Positions 8,022-16,261 of a stretch of 56,495 bases of DNA are shown here, one piece after another. Source of the stretch: Oscillospiraceae bacterium. GTDB lineage: Bacteria; Bacillota; Clostridia; Oscillospirales; Oscillospiraceae. The notes below the pieces were generated by a model. It saw only the letters and a program-made list of their open reading frames with translations, did not search any database and was not told the origin of the DNA. The position numbers were made by a program, and so were the translations under genes. Where the stretch lies: positions 1 through 56,495 of the forward strand of contig JAFYVL010000079.1 in assembly GCA_017549125.1 (NCBI GenBank). Direction: 5' to 3'. Numbering within the stretch: position 1 is the first letter of the stretch; each line of letters begins with the position of its first letter.

Positions 8022-8735
8022 TTATTGATTCTTGTTCAGAATCTTCTGGGTGTAAGCACCGGTCTTAAGATCGGTGTAACGAACGAACAGGGAGATCTTG
8101 TTGTTTTCGTCCAGGCTCTCCCACAGGGTCTTGGTAAAGGTTTCCATGTCATTTTCCATGGCCACACGCTCCGGCTCACCCTGGAAGGTGGGGATCACAG
8201 GATTACCGTCACACACATAGGTGTGCAGGAAGTGACCCAAACCGGCAATGGCAGGATACTCATAGAAGAAACGGGCGCAAGCAGAACCCTCCGGATCAGC
8301 GGCCTTCAGAATGGACATCTTATAGCTGCCGTCAAAGGCCTGGATGCCGGAAATTCTGGGCGTCCAGTTCGGACCATCGTCCTCAAACTGACGGGTACGC
8401 AGAGCAGCCTCCCAGCTTTCGCCCTTTGCCAAATACTCCCAAATGGTGTCGGTCTGGTCACCGTTGGTGACGATCAGACCACAACCGGCCTGGCGAACAG
8501 GATGGTAAATGATCAGATGGGGATCTTTCATCAGCGCAGGATCGTGGGCTTCTGTACGAATGCCATCAGGCTCCTGGATGAACACACGGTTACGGGAATT
8601 CACGCTGCGACCCATAATGAAATAAGCAGCTACTGCATGCTTGCCGTCGGGGGTCACACCCAGCATAATGCCACGGCCGGGATAGGAATTGCCCACCAGA
8701 TATTCCTGGGCAGTTTTGGTTTCATATACGTTCAT
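8022..8735 (-). CDS. purO: IMP cyclohydrolase, PurO-like
   Basis: 237-aa protein of the IMP_cyclohyd family first known from archaea, which closes FAICAR to IMP. Visible features are EYLVGNSYPGRGIMLGVTPD near residue 11, AYFIMGRSVNSRNRVF near 37 and a YHPVRQAGCGLIVTNGDQTD stretch. Its place between purN and the stand-alone AICAR transformylase supports the assignment: together the two replace bifunctional PurH. It starts behind AAAGGAG, and its stop overlaps a possible upstream ATG of the next gene (TAATG). Confidence in the family is high; the reaction is inferred from family and context. Confidence 0.88.
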   Translation of the reverse strand: MNVYETKTAQEYLVGNSYPGRGIMLGVTPDGKHAVAAYFIMGRSVNSRNRVFIQEPDGIRTEAHDPALMKDPHLIIYHPVRQAGCGLIVTNGDQTDTIWEYLAKGESWEAALRTRQFEDDGPNWTPRISGIQAFDGSYKMSILKAADPEGSACARFFYEYPAIAGLGHFLHTYVCDGNPVIPTFQGEPERVAMENDMETFTKTLWESLDENNKISLFVRYTDLKTGAYTQKILNKNQ

Positions 8736-8739
8736 ATTG

Positions 8740-9366
8740 TTACTCCTTTACAACGACCACACGGCCTTGGACAGCTAATTTATCTTGGCAGAACAGCGCC
8801 ACAGCCTTGGGTAGCAGCTTCCACTCTGCTTCTTCCATAATGCGTCTTTGCAGGGTCTCGGGGGTGTCGTTTTCCTTCACTGCCACGCTTTTTTGGGCAA
8901 TGATCGGGCCGCCGTCGCACTCTGCGGTGACAAAATGCACCGTTGCGCCAGACAGCTTCACACCATAAGCCAAGGCCGCCTCATGGACATGGAGTCCATA
9001 GTAGCCTTCGCCACAGAAGGAAGGGATCAAAGCCGGGTGAACATTCATCACCGCATTGGGATAGGCATCCACCAGTTCTTGGGTGAAGATCACCATACAG
9101 CCTGCCAGTACCACCAGATCGATCTGCAGTTCCCGGAGCATCTGCACCAAAGCTTTGGTCATGGCCTGGTTGGAATCGAAATTCTTTCGGGGCAGCACGT
9201 AGCCGGCAATACCGGCCTTTGCGGCACGCTCCAGGGCATAAGCACCCTCTTTGGAAGAGATCACAGCGGTGATCTGACCACCGGGGATCTCCCCTCTTAC
9301 CTGGGCATCGATCAGCGCCTGGAGGTTGGTTCCGCCGCCGGAAACCAGCACAGCGATCCGCTTCAT
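8740..9366 (-). CDS. purN: Phosphoribosylglycinamide formyltransferase
   Basis: 208-aa folate-dependent GAR transformylase (10-formyl-THF donor). Typical motifs are AVLVSGGGTNLQALID at the N terminus, a VMNVHPALIPSFCGEGYYGL stretch containing the catalytic region near residue 105, and GATVHFVTAECDGGPII near 140 with the conserved Asp. The start codon overlaps the purM stop by 4 bp (ATGA), indicating translational coupling. purO follows after 4 bp. Confidence 0.95.
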   Translation of the reverse strand: MKRIAVLVSGGGTNLQALIDAQVRGEIPGGQITAVISSKEGAYALERAAKAGIAGYVLPRKNFDSNQAMTKALVQMLRELQIDLVVLAGCMVIFTQELVDAYPNAVMNVHPALIPSFCGEGYYGLHVHEAALAYGVKLSGATVHFVTAECDGGPIIAQKSVAVKENDTPETLQRRIMEEAEWKLLPKAVALFCQDKLAVQGRVVVVKE

Positions 9367-10415
9367 TCCAGAACCACCTTTTCTTCGCCCTGGGTGATCT
9401 TACCGATCACGTAGGCATCCTCGCCATTGGCTTTCAGGATCTCCAAAGCGGTCTCCACCTGCTCAGCAGGTACGACCACGCTCATACCAACGCCCATGTT
9501 ATAGGTGTTGTACATATCACGCTCGGGGATATTGCCCCAGGTAGCGATCACATCAAAAATAGGCAGTACACGGATGGCGCTCTTGTCGATCACAGCGCAC
9601 AGACCGTCGGGGATGGAACGGGGAATGTTCTCATAGAAGCCGCCGCCGGTGATGTGGGAAATGCCGTGGACATCCACCTTCTCCAGCAGAGCCAGCACGG
9701 ATTTTACATAAATACGGGTAGGCACTAACAGAGCCTCGGCAATGGACTTGCCGCCCAGCTGCTCATTGGGAACATAAATGGCAGGATTGTTGTCGTCGAT
9801 ACCAAACACCTTACGGCACAAAGAGAAGCCGTTGCTGTGAATACCGGTGGAAGGCAGAGCGATGACCACGTCACCGGCCTGCATTTTGGTGTTATCCAAA
9901 ATCTTCTTCTTATCCACGATACCCACCGCAAAACCTGCCAGGTCATAATCCTCCACAGGCATCATGCCGGGATGCTCAGCGGTCTCGCCGCCGATGAGCG
10001 CAGCACCGGACTGGACACAGCCCTCAGCCACACCGCCTACGATCTGAGCGATCTTCTCGGGAATGTTCTTGCCACAGGCAATATAGTCCAGGAAGAACAG
10101 GGGCTTTGCGCCACAGCAAATAATATCGTTGACGCACATAGCCACAGCGTCAATACCGATGGTATCGTGCTGATCCATCAAAATAGCCAGCTTTACCTTC
10201 GTGCCGCAGCCATCTGTACCGGAAACCAGCACAGGCTCTTCCATACCGGCAATGGGCAGACCAAAGCAACCGCCAAAGCCGCCCACATCATCCAGGCAGC
10301 CTTCGTTACGGGTGCGTGCCACATGCTTCTTCATCAGCTCAACCGCACGGTAACCGGCAGTGATATCCACACCGGCAGCGGCATAGCTTGCAGAAAACGA
10401 ATTCTTATGATCCAT
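9363..10415 (-). CDS. purM: Phosphoribosylformylglycinamidine cyclo-ligase
   Basis: 350-aa AIR synthetase that closes FGAM to AIR with ATP. Landmarks are SYAAAGVDITAGYRAVELMK at the N terminus, LVSGTDGCGTKVKLAI near 65, IGGETAEHPGMMP near 143 and HITGGGFYENIPRSIP near 260. Normal length. It is preceded by AGGAAAGGAAT and lies 6 bp after the purF-like gene. Its stop overlaps the purN start. Confidence 0.96.
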   Translation of the reverse strand: MDHKNSFSASYAAAGVDITAGYRAVELMKKHVARTRNEGCLDDVGGFGGCFGLPIAGMEEPVLVSGTDGCGTKVKLAILMDQHDTIGIDAVAMCVNDIICCGAKPLFFLDYIACGKNIPEKIAQIVGGVAEGCVQSGAALIGGETAEHPGMMPVEDYDLAGFAVGIVDKKKILDNTKMQAGDVVIALPSTGIHSNGFSLCRKVFGIDDNNPAIYVPNEQLGGKSIAEALLVPTRIYVKSVLALLEKVDVHGISHITGGGFYENIPRSIPDGLCAVIDKSAIRVLPIFDVIATWGNIPERDMYNTYNMGVGMSVVVPAEQVETALEILKANGEDAYVIGKITQGEEKVVLE

Positions 10416-10421
10416 ATTTCG

Positions 10422-11846
10422 TTATTCCTTTCCTGTCCAACAATAGGTACACAGCTTACAGGGTTCCATGCCGATGGCCTTAATGACACCATCGAGGGAT
10501 TGGAAGCCCAAAGATGCAAAATTAAACTTCTCACAAATGGCCTTACGCATGGCCTTGCCGCGCTCGGTCTTGCCGTCTGCATATTCATCAATATGGTTCA
10601 TGCCCTCTTCCCCTTCCAGCTCCAGAATGGTCTGACGGGTCAGAAGATCCATATCACCGTTGGAACGGGAGAAGTTCAGATACTTACAAGCATACATAAT
10701 GGGCGGGCAGGCAGAGCGCATATGCACGGACTTAGCGCCGTTGTCGTAGAGGAATTCCACGGTCTCACGCAGCTGTGTGCCACGAACAATGGAGTCATCC
10801 ACAAACAGCAGGTTCTTGCTGCGGATCAGTTCCGTAACTGGGATCTGCTTCATGCGGGCGATCTTCTTCCGGTCGGATTGACGAGCCGGAGTAAAGCTAC
10901 GAGACCAAGTGGGGGTATACTTGATAAAGGCACGGGCAAAGGGAAAGCCTGTGCGGTTGGCATAGCCAATGGCATGGGGTGTGCCGGAATCCGGCACACC
11001 GCCCACATAGTCGATGTCCATGGATCGGCCTTGCTCCATGTCTCGCTGGGCGATCTCTGCGCCGTTACGATAGCGCATAGCCTCCACGTTGATACCCTCG
11101 TAGGTGGAGGTGGGGTAGCCGTAATAGCTCCACAGGAATGCGCACATCCGCATTTCCTTCTGGGGCTCTGCCAGACGGGTCATACCGCTGGGGCTCAATT
11201 CCACGATCTCACCGGGGCCCAGTTCGCATACCTTCTCATAGCCCAGCTTGGTGAAGGCAAATTCCTCGAAGGAGGCGCAATAGCCTTCCTCGTTTTTACC
11301 GATCTGCACCGGGATTCTGCCCTTTAGGTCACGGGCAGCGATCAGATTGCCGTCGTCCTTCAGCACCAGAATATTCATCGTGCCTTCAATGGAACTCTGG
11401 GCAAACCGGATGCCGTCTGCGAAGCTGCTCTTTTGGTCAATCAGCGCAGCTACCAGCTCCGTGGAATTGACTCTGCCACCGGTCATGGCATCAAAATGGC
11501 CGCCGCTGAAGGACAAATACCGGTCGATCAGGGCATCGGCATTGTTGATGATGCCAATGGTACAAATGGCATAAGTACCCAAATTGGAGCGGATCAGCAT
11601 AGGCTGGGGATCGCTGTCGGAAATACAGCCGATCACGGATGTGCCTTGCATCTCCTCAAAAATATGCTCAAACTTGGTACGAAAGGGTGCATTTTCGATG
11701 TTGTGGATCTTCCGCTGCAGGCCGATCTCTCGGTCGTAAGCGGCCATGCCGCCACGGCGAGTGCCCAGATGGGAATGGTAATCCACACCGAAGAACACAT
11801 CCATCATGCAATCACTTTTGGATGTGATTCCAAAAAATCCTCCCAT
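10422..11846 (-). CDS. purF: Amidophosphoribosyltransferase-like, catalytic Cys replaced by Gly
   Basis: 474-aa homologue of the first committed purine enzyme (PRPP to phosphoribosylamine). The phosphoribosyltransferase half is intact: VGGVPDSGTPHAIGYA near 281-296 and the PRPP loop FVDDSIVRGTQL near 348-359. Cysteines at 235, 380 or 387, and 463/466 sit where the Fe-S ligands of Bacillus-type PurF lie. The N-terminal glutaminase half is degenerate. Classical PurF begins Met-Cys-Gly with Cys as nucleophile; here the start is MGGFFGIT. The Arg of the HVRYST motif and the Asn-Gly of the HNGNL motif are also not recognisable. The start is firm, with AGAGGAGAT just upstream. It may use free ammonia or be a regulatory paralogue. 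No second purF is in the window. Confidence 0.88.
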   Translation of the reverse strand: MGGFFGITSKSDCMMDVFFGVDYHSHLGTRRGGMAAYDREIGLQRKIHNIENAPFRTKFEHIFEEMQGTSVIGCISDSDPQPMLIRSNLGTYAICTIGIINNADALIDRYLSFSGGHFDAMTGGRVNSTELVAALIDQKSSFADGIRFAQSSIEGTMNILVLKDDGNLIAARDLKGRIPVQIGKNEEGYCASFEEFAFTKLGYEKVCELGPGEIVELSPSGMTRLAEPQKEMRMCAFLWSYYGYPTSTYEGINVEAMRYRNGAEIAQRDMEQGRSMDIDYVGGVPDSGTPHAIGYANRTGFPFARAFIKYTPTWSRSFTPARQSDRKKIARMKQIPVTELIRSKNLLFVDDSIVRGTQLRETVEFLYDNGAKSVHMRSACPPIMYACKYLNFSRSNGDMDLLTRQTILELEGEEGMNHIDEYADGKTERGKAMRKAICEKFNFASLGFQSLDGVIKAIGMEPCKLCTYCWTGKE

Positions 11847-11871
11847 GGTTATCTCCTCTTTTTGCGATCAA

Positions 11872-12561
11872 TTAAGCGAAAAACAGCTTGTTCAGGGTCA
11901 TGGGGTCAACATACTGACCGTCCTTGTAAACACGCATATTGCCGGATGCCACTTCGTCAATGAGCATCACATTGCCTTCGGGGTCGTAACCGAACTCAAA
12001 CTTGATATCATACAGCTCCAGACCCTTTGCAGCCAGATCGTCAGCCACGATCTTGGTGATAGCCTGGGTCTGTGCCTTCAGGGAGTCGTACTGCTGAGCA
12101 GTCATCACACCCAGATCCACCAGACCATCCTTGGTTACCAGGGGATCACCCAGTTCGTCGTTCTTGAAGGTGGTCTCCACATAGTAAGGCAGATCCTGAC
12201 CCTCGACGCAGTAATCTCTGTAACGGCGGAGGAAAGAGCCCACAGCCTTACGGCGGCAGATGACCTCCAGACCCTTACCAAATACCTTGGCAGGCAGGAC
12301 CTCCATGGTGGTGTTTGCCAGGTCGGCATTTACATAGTGGGTACGGATGCCGGCGGCATTGATTTTCTCAAAGTAGTAAATACTCATGCGCAGATTCACG
12401 TCGCCCACGCCCTCGATGGTCAGACCCACGGAGTTTTCGCCGGGATCGAACACACCGTCCTTGCCGGTGCAGTCATCCTTAAACAGCAGCAGGCAGTTGC
12501 CATTGGGCAGAGCGTATACATTCTTGGTCTTACCGGTGTACAGCAGCTTCAAATTTTCCAT
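11872..12561 (-). CDS. purC: SAICAR synthetase
   Basis: 229-aa enzyme joining CAIR and aspartate with ATP to give SAICAR. The N terminus [20 protein letters not shown] carries the ATP-binding loop. [16 protein letters not shown] near 79-94 and [20 protein letters not shown] near 188 are characteristic. Length is usual for the short bacterial form. It is the second gene of the operon, 12 bp after purE. Ribosome binding site GAGAGGTAA precedes the ATG. Confidence 0.95.
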   Translation of the reverse strand: MENLKLLYTGKTKNVYALPNGNCLLLFKDDCTGKDGVFDPGENSVGLTIEGVGDVNLRMSIYYFEKINAAGIRTHYVNADLANTTMEVLPAKVFGKGLEVICRRKAVGSFLRRYRDYCVEGQDLPYYVETTFKNDELGDPLVTKDGLVDLGVMTAQQYDSLKAQTQAITKIVADDLAAKGLELYDIKFEFGYDPEGNVMLIDEVASGNMRVYKDGQYVDPMTLNKLFFA

Positions 12562-12573
12562 TTTTATTACCTC

Positions 12574-13068
12574 TCAATTATTTAATTCTGCCTGCAAGGC
12601 AGCATCTTTTTCCAAAACTTTCTTTGCGTCACTCTGGCGCTTGGCATCCAGCCGTGCAGCCAAAGCCTCGTCACCTACCGCCAAAATCTGGGCAGATAAC
12701 AAAGCGGCATTCACGCCTCCGTTGATGGCAACAGTCGCTACAGGGATACCGCTGGGCATCTGTACTGTTGACAGAAGGGCGTCAATGCCGTCTAAATATG
12801 TGGATTTGCAGGGAATGCCAATTACGGGCAAGGTGGTATTGGCAGCCATTGCCCCTGCCAAATGAGCGGCCATACCTGCGGCCGCAATGATTACGCCGAA
12901 GCCATTTTGGCGTGCGTTGCGTGCAAAAGCCCCTGCTTCTTCCGGAGTTCGGTGAGCAGAGTAGATATGACATTCGTAGGGAATCTCCAATTGCTTCAGA
13001 GTATCCATAGTTTTTTGCAGGATAGGCAGATCACTGTCGCTACCCATGACAATGCCGACTTTTTTCAT
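12574..13068 (-). CDS. purE: N5-CAIR mutase
   Basis: 164-aa class I PurE, converting N5-CAIR to CAIR. The motifs [14 protein letters not shown] at the N terminus, the SAHRTPE loop near residue 39 and [15 protein letters not shown] near 57-71 are diagnostic. purK, its usual partner, is not in the window. It is the first gene of the operon, behind GAGGAGG and a sigma-A-like promoter at 13,100-13,128. Confidence 0.96.
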   Translation of the reverse strand: MKKVGIVMGSDSDLPILQKTMDTLKQLEIPYECHIYSAHRTPEEAGAFARNARQNGFGVIIAAAGMAAHLAGAMAANTTLPVIGIPCKSTYLDGIDALLSTVQMPSGIPVATVAINGGVNAALLSAQILAVGDEALAARLDAKRQSDAKKVLEKDAALQAELNN

Positions 13069-13099
13069 GCAAAGTCCTCCTCATTCGAGTGATAATCAT

Positions 13100-13128
13100 A
13101 TCATATACCATTTCCCAGCTTTCAGCAA
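13100..13128 (-). promoter_or_regulatory. Probable promoter of the pur operon
   Basis: Read on the minus strand: TTGCTG (13123-13128), 17-nt spacer, TATGAT (13100-13105). The leader to purE would be only about 25 nt, leaving no room for a purine riboswitch downstream of it. Moderately conserved hexamers; a more distal start is not excluded. Confidence 0.5.
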
Positions 13129-13196
13129 GTAGATTTTGTTCAATACTATACCAAATTTTACTGAGAAAAATTTTTTAGATTTGTGCAAAAATTTGT

Positions 13197-13226
13197 TTTA
13201 CAAATGACATGGTTATGTATTATAAT
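13197..13226 (+). promoter_or_regulatory. Promoter of the cofE-like/guaA operon
   Basis: TTTACA (13197-13202), 18-nt spacer, TATAAT (13221-13226). The leader of about 48 nt contains a small CGGC/GCCG hairpin and the AGGAG site. It is divergent from the purine operon, with about 70 bp between the two promoters, so a shared regulator could sit between them. Confidence 0.7.
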
Positions 13227-13280
13227 GTTAGATGCGAAACAATTTTGTCGGCGTCATGCCGAATTACAGGAGTGTAGACT

Positions 13281-14477
13281 ATGAGTCGTATGTTAGGCAC
13301 CGTTTCCATGGGCCTCCGTGCCCCCATTATCCGTCAAGGTGACGATATTTCGCAAATTATGATCGATTGCGTTCGCCAGGCTATGGAGTCCGGCGAATTG
13401 ACCCCCCGGGATCGGGACGTAGTTGCTATGACCGAAGCCATCGTGGCTCGTGCCCAGGGCAACTATGCCACCGTGGAGGATATCGCTAATGATGTCCGTG
13501 CAAAGCTGGGTGGTGAAACTGTGGGTGTGATCTTCCCCATCCTCAGCCGTAACCGCTTCGCAATTTGTCTGCGCGGCATCGCCAAGGGCTGCAAGAAGGT
13601 AGTTCTGATGCTCAGCTACCCTTCCGACGAGGTGGGCAACCACTTGGTGGATTGGGATCTGATGGACAAGCACAATGTAGATCCTTACCGGGACGTCCTC
13701 AGCGAGGAGAAGTACAGAGAGCTGTTTGGCTATCTGAAGCACCCCTTCACCGGTGTGGACTATGTAGAATACTACGGCAATTTGATCCGGGAGTGCGGTG
13801 CAGAGTGCGAGATCATCTTTGCAAACGCCCCCCAGGCTATTTTGAAATATACCAAGAACGTGCTGAACTGTGACATTCACACCAGAGAGCGCACCAAGCG
13901 CCTGCTGAAAGCCGGCGGCGCAGAGCGTGTGGTTGGTCTGGATGAGATCATGACAGCTCCCGTCAATGGCAGCGGCTACAATGAGCATTACGGTCTGCTG
14001 GGCTCTAATAAGTCCACCGAGGAAACCGTGAAGCTGTTCCCCAGAGATTGTCAGGATCTGGTACTGAATATCCAGAAGAAGCTGTTGGAGCTGACCGGCA
14101 AACACATGGAAGTCATGGTCTATGGCGACGGCGCATTCAAAGATCCCGTTGGCAAGATCTGGGAGCTGGCTGACCCTGTGGTCTCCCCTGCTTACACCCC
14201 CGGTCTGGAAGGCACGCCCAACGAATTGAAGCTGAAGTATCTGGCCGATAATGATTTTGCAGGTCTGTCCGGTCAGGAATTGCAGGATGCTATCAAGTCC
14301 CGTATCCAGGATAAGGACGGCAGCAGTCTGGTAGGCCAGATGGCCGCTCAGGGTACTACTCCCCGTCGGCTTACTGATCTGATCGGTTCTCTGTGTGACT
14401 TGACCTCCGGTTCCGGCGACAAGGGCACACCTATCGTATATATTCAGGGTTATTTCGATAACTACACCAACGACTAA
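13281..14477 (+). CDS. CofE / F420-0:glutamate ligase family protein
   Basis: 398-aa protein. The N-terminal pattern LRAPIIRQGDDISQII(D) and DRDVVAMTEAIVARAQGNY near residues 42-60 match the CofE family, which adds glutamate to coenzyme F420 in archaea and actinobacteria. NAPQAILKYTKNVLNCDIHT and VNGSGYNEHYGLLGSNK are further conserved-looking blocks. Clostridia are not known as F420 producers, so the true substrate is uncertain; an amide-bond ligase acting on another metabolite is possible. It is co-transcribed with guaA (14 bp gap) and divergent from the pur operon, which hints at a role near nucleotide or glutamine metabolism. Start supported by AGGAG. Confidence 0.7.
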   Translation: MSRMLGTVSMGLRAPIIRQGDDISQIMIDCVRQAMESGELTPRDRDVVAMTEAIVARAQGNYATVEDIANDVRAKLGGETVGVIFPILSRNRFAICLRGIAKGCKKVVLMLSYPSDEVGNHLVDWDLMDKHNVDPYRDVLSEEKYRELFGYLKHPFTGVDYVEYYGNLIRECGAECEIIFANAPQAILKYTKNVLNCDIHTRERTKRLLKAGGAERVVGLDEIMTAPVNGSGYNEHYGLLGSNKSTEETVKLFPRDCQDLVLNIQKKLLELTGKHMEVMVYGDGAFKDPVGKIWELADPVVSPAYTPGLEGTPNELKLKYLADNDFAGLSGQELQDAIKSRIQDKDGSSLVGQMAAQGTTPRRLTDLIGSLCDLTSGSGDKGTPIVYIQGYFDNYTND

Positions 14478-14491
14478 CGGAGGAAATCAAT

Positions 14492-15493
14492 ATGAGTGCA
14501 AGCATCCGTCCCGAGTCTATGGCTCGTATTACCAATTTTGAATTGGCCAATGCCTTCATCGACCAGCAGGTAGCTGAGATCCGTCAGCAGGTTGGTGACA
14601 AGAAGGTGCTGTTGGCCCTGTCCGGCGGTGTGGATTCCTCTGTGGTTGCCGCTCTGCTCATTAAGGCCATTGGCAAGCAGCTGGTCTGTGTCCATGTAAA
14701 CCACGGCCTGATGCGCAAAAACGAATCCGAGAACGTGCTGAAGCTGTTCCGGGATGGCTTGGATGCCAACCTGATCTATGTGGATGCCACCGATCGCTTC
14801 CTGAACCTGTTGGCCGGTGTGGCCGACCCCGAGAGCAAGCGTAAGATCATCGGCAAGGAGTTCATTGAAGTATTTGCTGACGAGGCTCGTAAGCTGGAGG
14901 ATATCACCTTCCTGGCACAGGGTACTATTTACCCCGATATTCTGGAGTCCATCAAGGCTGCCGAGGGCAAGAAGGCTGTTAAGTCTCACCACAATGTGGG
15001 TGGTCTGCCCGAGGATCTGAAGTTCGAGCTGGTCGAGCCCGTGAAGCTGCTGTTTAAGGACGAGGTCCGTGTGGTGGGCGAGGCTCTGGGTCTGCCCCAT
15101 GCCATGGTCTACCGTCAGCCCTTCCCCGGCCCCGGTCTGGGTGTCCGCTGTCTGGGCGCTATTACCCGTGACCGCCTGCATGCTCTGCGTGAGGCCGATG
15201 CAATTCTCCGTGAGGAATTTGACAACTGCGGTCTGGCAGAAAAGACTTGGCAGTATTTTATCGCTGTACCGGATATCAAGAGCGTAGGCGTGAAGGACGA
15301 GAGCCGCTACGAAGGCTGGCCCGCCATCATCCGCGCTGTGAATACCACCGATGCTATGTCCGCTACCATCGAGGAGATCCCCTATGCGGTTCTGCATAAG
15401 ATCACCGCTCGTATCACCCACGAGGTAGAAGGCATCAACCGCGTGCTGTACGACCTGACCCCCAAGCCCATCGGCACTATCGAATGGGAATAA
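14492..15493 (+). CDS. guaA: GMP synthase, ATP pyrophosphatase subunit only
   Basis: 333-aa protein that adenylates and aminates XMP to GMP. The PP-loop VLLALSGGVDSSVVAALL lies near residues 39-56 and the C-terminal dimerisation/XMP part has YRQPFPGPGLGVRCLG near 207-222 and DLTPKPIGTIEWE at the end. Standard bacterial GuaA (about 510 aa) begins with a class I glutaminase; that domain is wholly missing, and the ORF starts cleanly at an ATG behind GGAGGAAAT. It therefore corresponds to the archaeal-type GuaAb subunit. A separate glutaminase subunit must be encoded elsewhere, or ammonia is used. It forms an operon with the CofE-like gene upstream. Confidence 0.9.
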   Translation: MSASIRPESMARITNFELANAFIDQQVAEIRQQVGDKKVLLALSGGVDSSVVAALLIKAIGKQLVCVHVNHGLMRKNESENVLKLFRDGLDANLIYVDATDRFLNLLAGVADPESKRKIIGKEFIEVFADEARKLEDITFLAQGTIYPDILESIKAAEGKKAVKSHHNVGGLPEDLKFELVEPVKLLFKDEVRVVGEALGLPHAMVYRQPFPGPGLGVRCLGAITRDRLHALREADAILREEFDNCGLAEKTWQYFIAVPDIKSVGVKDESRYEGWPAIIRAVNTTDAMSATIEEIPYAVLHKITARITHEVEGINRVLYDLTPKPIGTIEWE

Positions 15494-15583
15494 TTTGCAA
15501 GTGCTAAAAACCCTTGATTTTACAAGGCTTTTTAGGTAGCGTAGCGCTCCCTGACAGCACTTTGACAGCAATCACTTTTTTAG

Positions 15584-15613
15584 AGAACTCCGCAGATATG
15601 CGGAGTTCTTTTT
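15584..15613 (+). terminator. Terminator after guaA
   Basis: Perfect 11-bp stem (AGAACTCCGCA with TGCGGAGTTCT), GATA loop and a T run, about 90 bp after the guaA stop. The bases between the stop and this stem hold a weaker AAAACCTTG/CAAGGCTTTTT hairpin and nothing else recognisable. Confidence 0.85.
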
Positions 15614-15725
15614 CGTTCGCAGCAACTTGCAATTCAATAATGCGTTTTGCTATAGCTGTTAGTAATTTGCTGTTGCTGTTCTTTTGCGTTTCTTGTTATT
15701 GAGGGTATGAATATCAAGAAATCCA

Positions 15726-15945
15726 GTCATTGCGAGACCAGTTCGCAGTCTTGTCCCCCTCCATGAGGGGGACAAGACTGCGAAGCTGACAGGGGGAGTG
15801 TACCCCTATACAAAGGACACTCCCTCAGTCACCTATCGGTGACAGCTCCCTCAGAGAGGGAGCCGAGATTGGTCGTGGGAATCTCCGGCATAAGATTTTC
15901 CACCGGAGATCGCTACACCAGTGTGCGCTACTGGCTCGCGATGAC
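15726..15945. repeat. 220-bp element with inverted ends
   Basis: Ends GTCATTGCGAGACCAGT and ACTGGCTCGCGATGAC are inverted repeats with one mismatch and one indel. Inside are a 17-bp-arm hairpin (15745-15761 / 15765-15781), the CCTCAGTCACC...GGTGACAGCTCCC motif also seen at 25,276-25,303, and an ATCTCCGG...CCGGAGAT hairpin. There is no ORF of note. It resembles a non-autonomous miniature element or a composite of dispersed repeats. Confidence 0.55.
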
Positions 15946-16051
15946 ACCTAACTTAATGGCATTGCCTATGCGCCGCAGCGCATTTCATAGCGTCAGCTAT
16001 TTCATAACGCATAGCCGTTATTTCACAAATCCCAACGGGATTTATTTCATT
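15946..16051. repeat. Short A/T-rich palindromic repeats
   Basis: A run of alternating short inverted repeats: CGCCGCAGCGCATTTCATAG, CGTCAGCTATTTCATAACGC, ATAGCCGTTATTTCA and AATCCCAACGGGATTTATTTCA. Each unit ends in ATTTCAT or TTTCA. It looks like degenerate non-coding repeat units and I see no gene in it. Confidence 0.4.
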
Positions 16052-16085
16052 GAAAAAAGCACTTGCTTTCGCAAGTGCTTTTTTC
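16052..16085. terminator. Bidirectional terminator
   Basis: Perfect 15-bp stem GAAAAAAGCACTTGC / GCAAGTGCTTTTTTC with a 4-nt loop. The A and T runs make it a terminator on both strands. It lies at the end of the duplicated tRNA-His 3' fragment, as the terminator at 16,225 lies at the end of the real tRNA-His. Confidence 0.8.
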
Positions 16086-16087
16086 AT

Positions 16088-16107
16088 GGGGTGGGTGATG
16101 GGATTCG
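16088..16107 (-). repeat. Duplicated 3' end of tRNA-His
   Basis: TGGGGTGGGTGATGGGATTCG recurs identically as the CCA end, acceptor strand and T-arm start of tRNA-His (16262-16282). The 5' three-quarters of a tRNA are missing. Such a 3' copy is what site-specific integration into a tRNA gene leaves. About 90 bp further on, CGAATCCCATCC (16,195-16,206) repeats the T-arm part in the opposite orientation. The DNA in between has no recognisable gene. Confidence 0.6.
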
Positions 16108-16224
16108 TTTGCATTTTTGCATTGGCAAAAATTAAGGTTCGGCTCGGTCAAGCCCTCGCCGGCAACGCTCATTCGCGTTGCATTGAATTCTTCGAATCCC
16201 ATCCGCCCTAATACCCATAGAAAA

Positions 16225-16257
16225 GAAAAAAGCCGTCCCATCGGGACGACTTTTTCT
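16225..16257 (-). terminator. Terminator of the tRNA cluster
   Basis: CGTCCC-ATC-GGGACG core flanked by A and T runs. Read on the minus strand it ends GGCTTTTTTCTTTTC right after the CCA end of tRNA-His. Confidence 0.8.
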
Positions 16258-16261
16258 TTTC

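Noticed and set aside
8011-8022. ATG at 8022 as start of the AICAR transformylase gene
   Set aside because: It overlaps the purO stop and the GGAGGG that serves the ATG at 8010. Only four residues differ, so the nearer start is preferred, but coupling through TAATG is possible.
13069-13280. Search for a purine riboswitch or other structured leader before purE
   Set aside because: The likely leader is only about 25 nt and no conserved aptamer core or terminator/antiterminator pair is visible.
15494-16260. CRISPR array in the repeat-rich intergenic region
   Set aside because: The repeats are inverted hairpins of unequal size and sequence, with no regular direct repeat and spacer pattern; no cas genes are present in the window.
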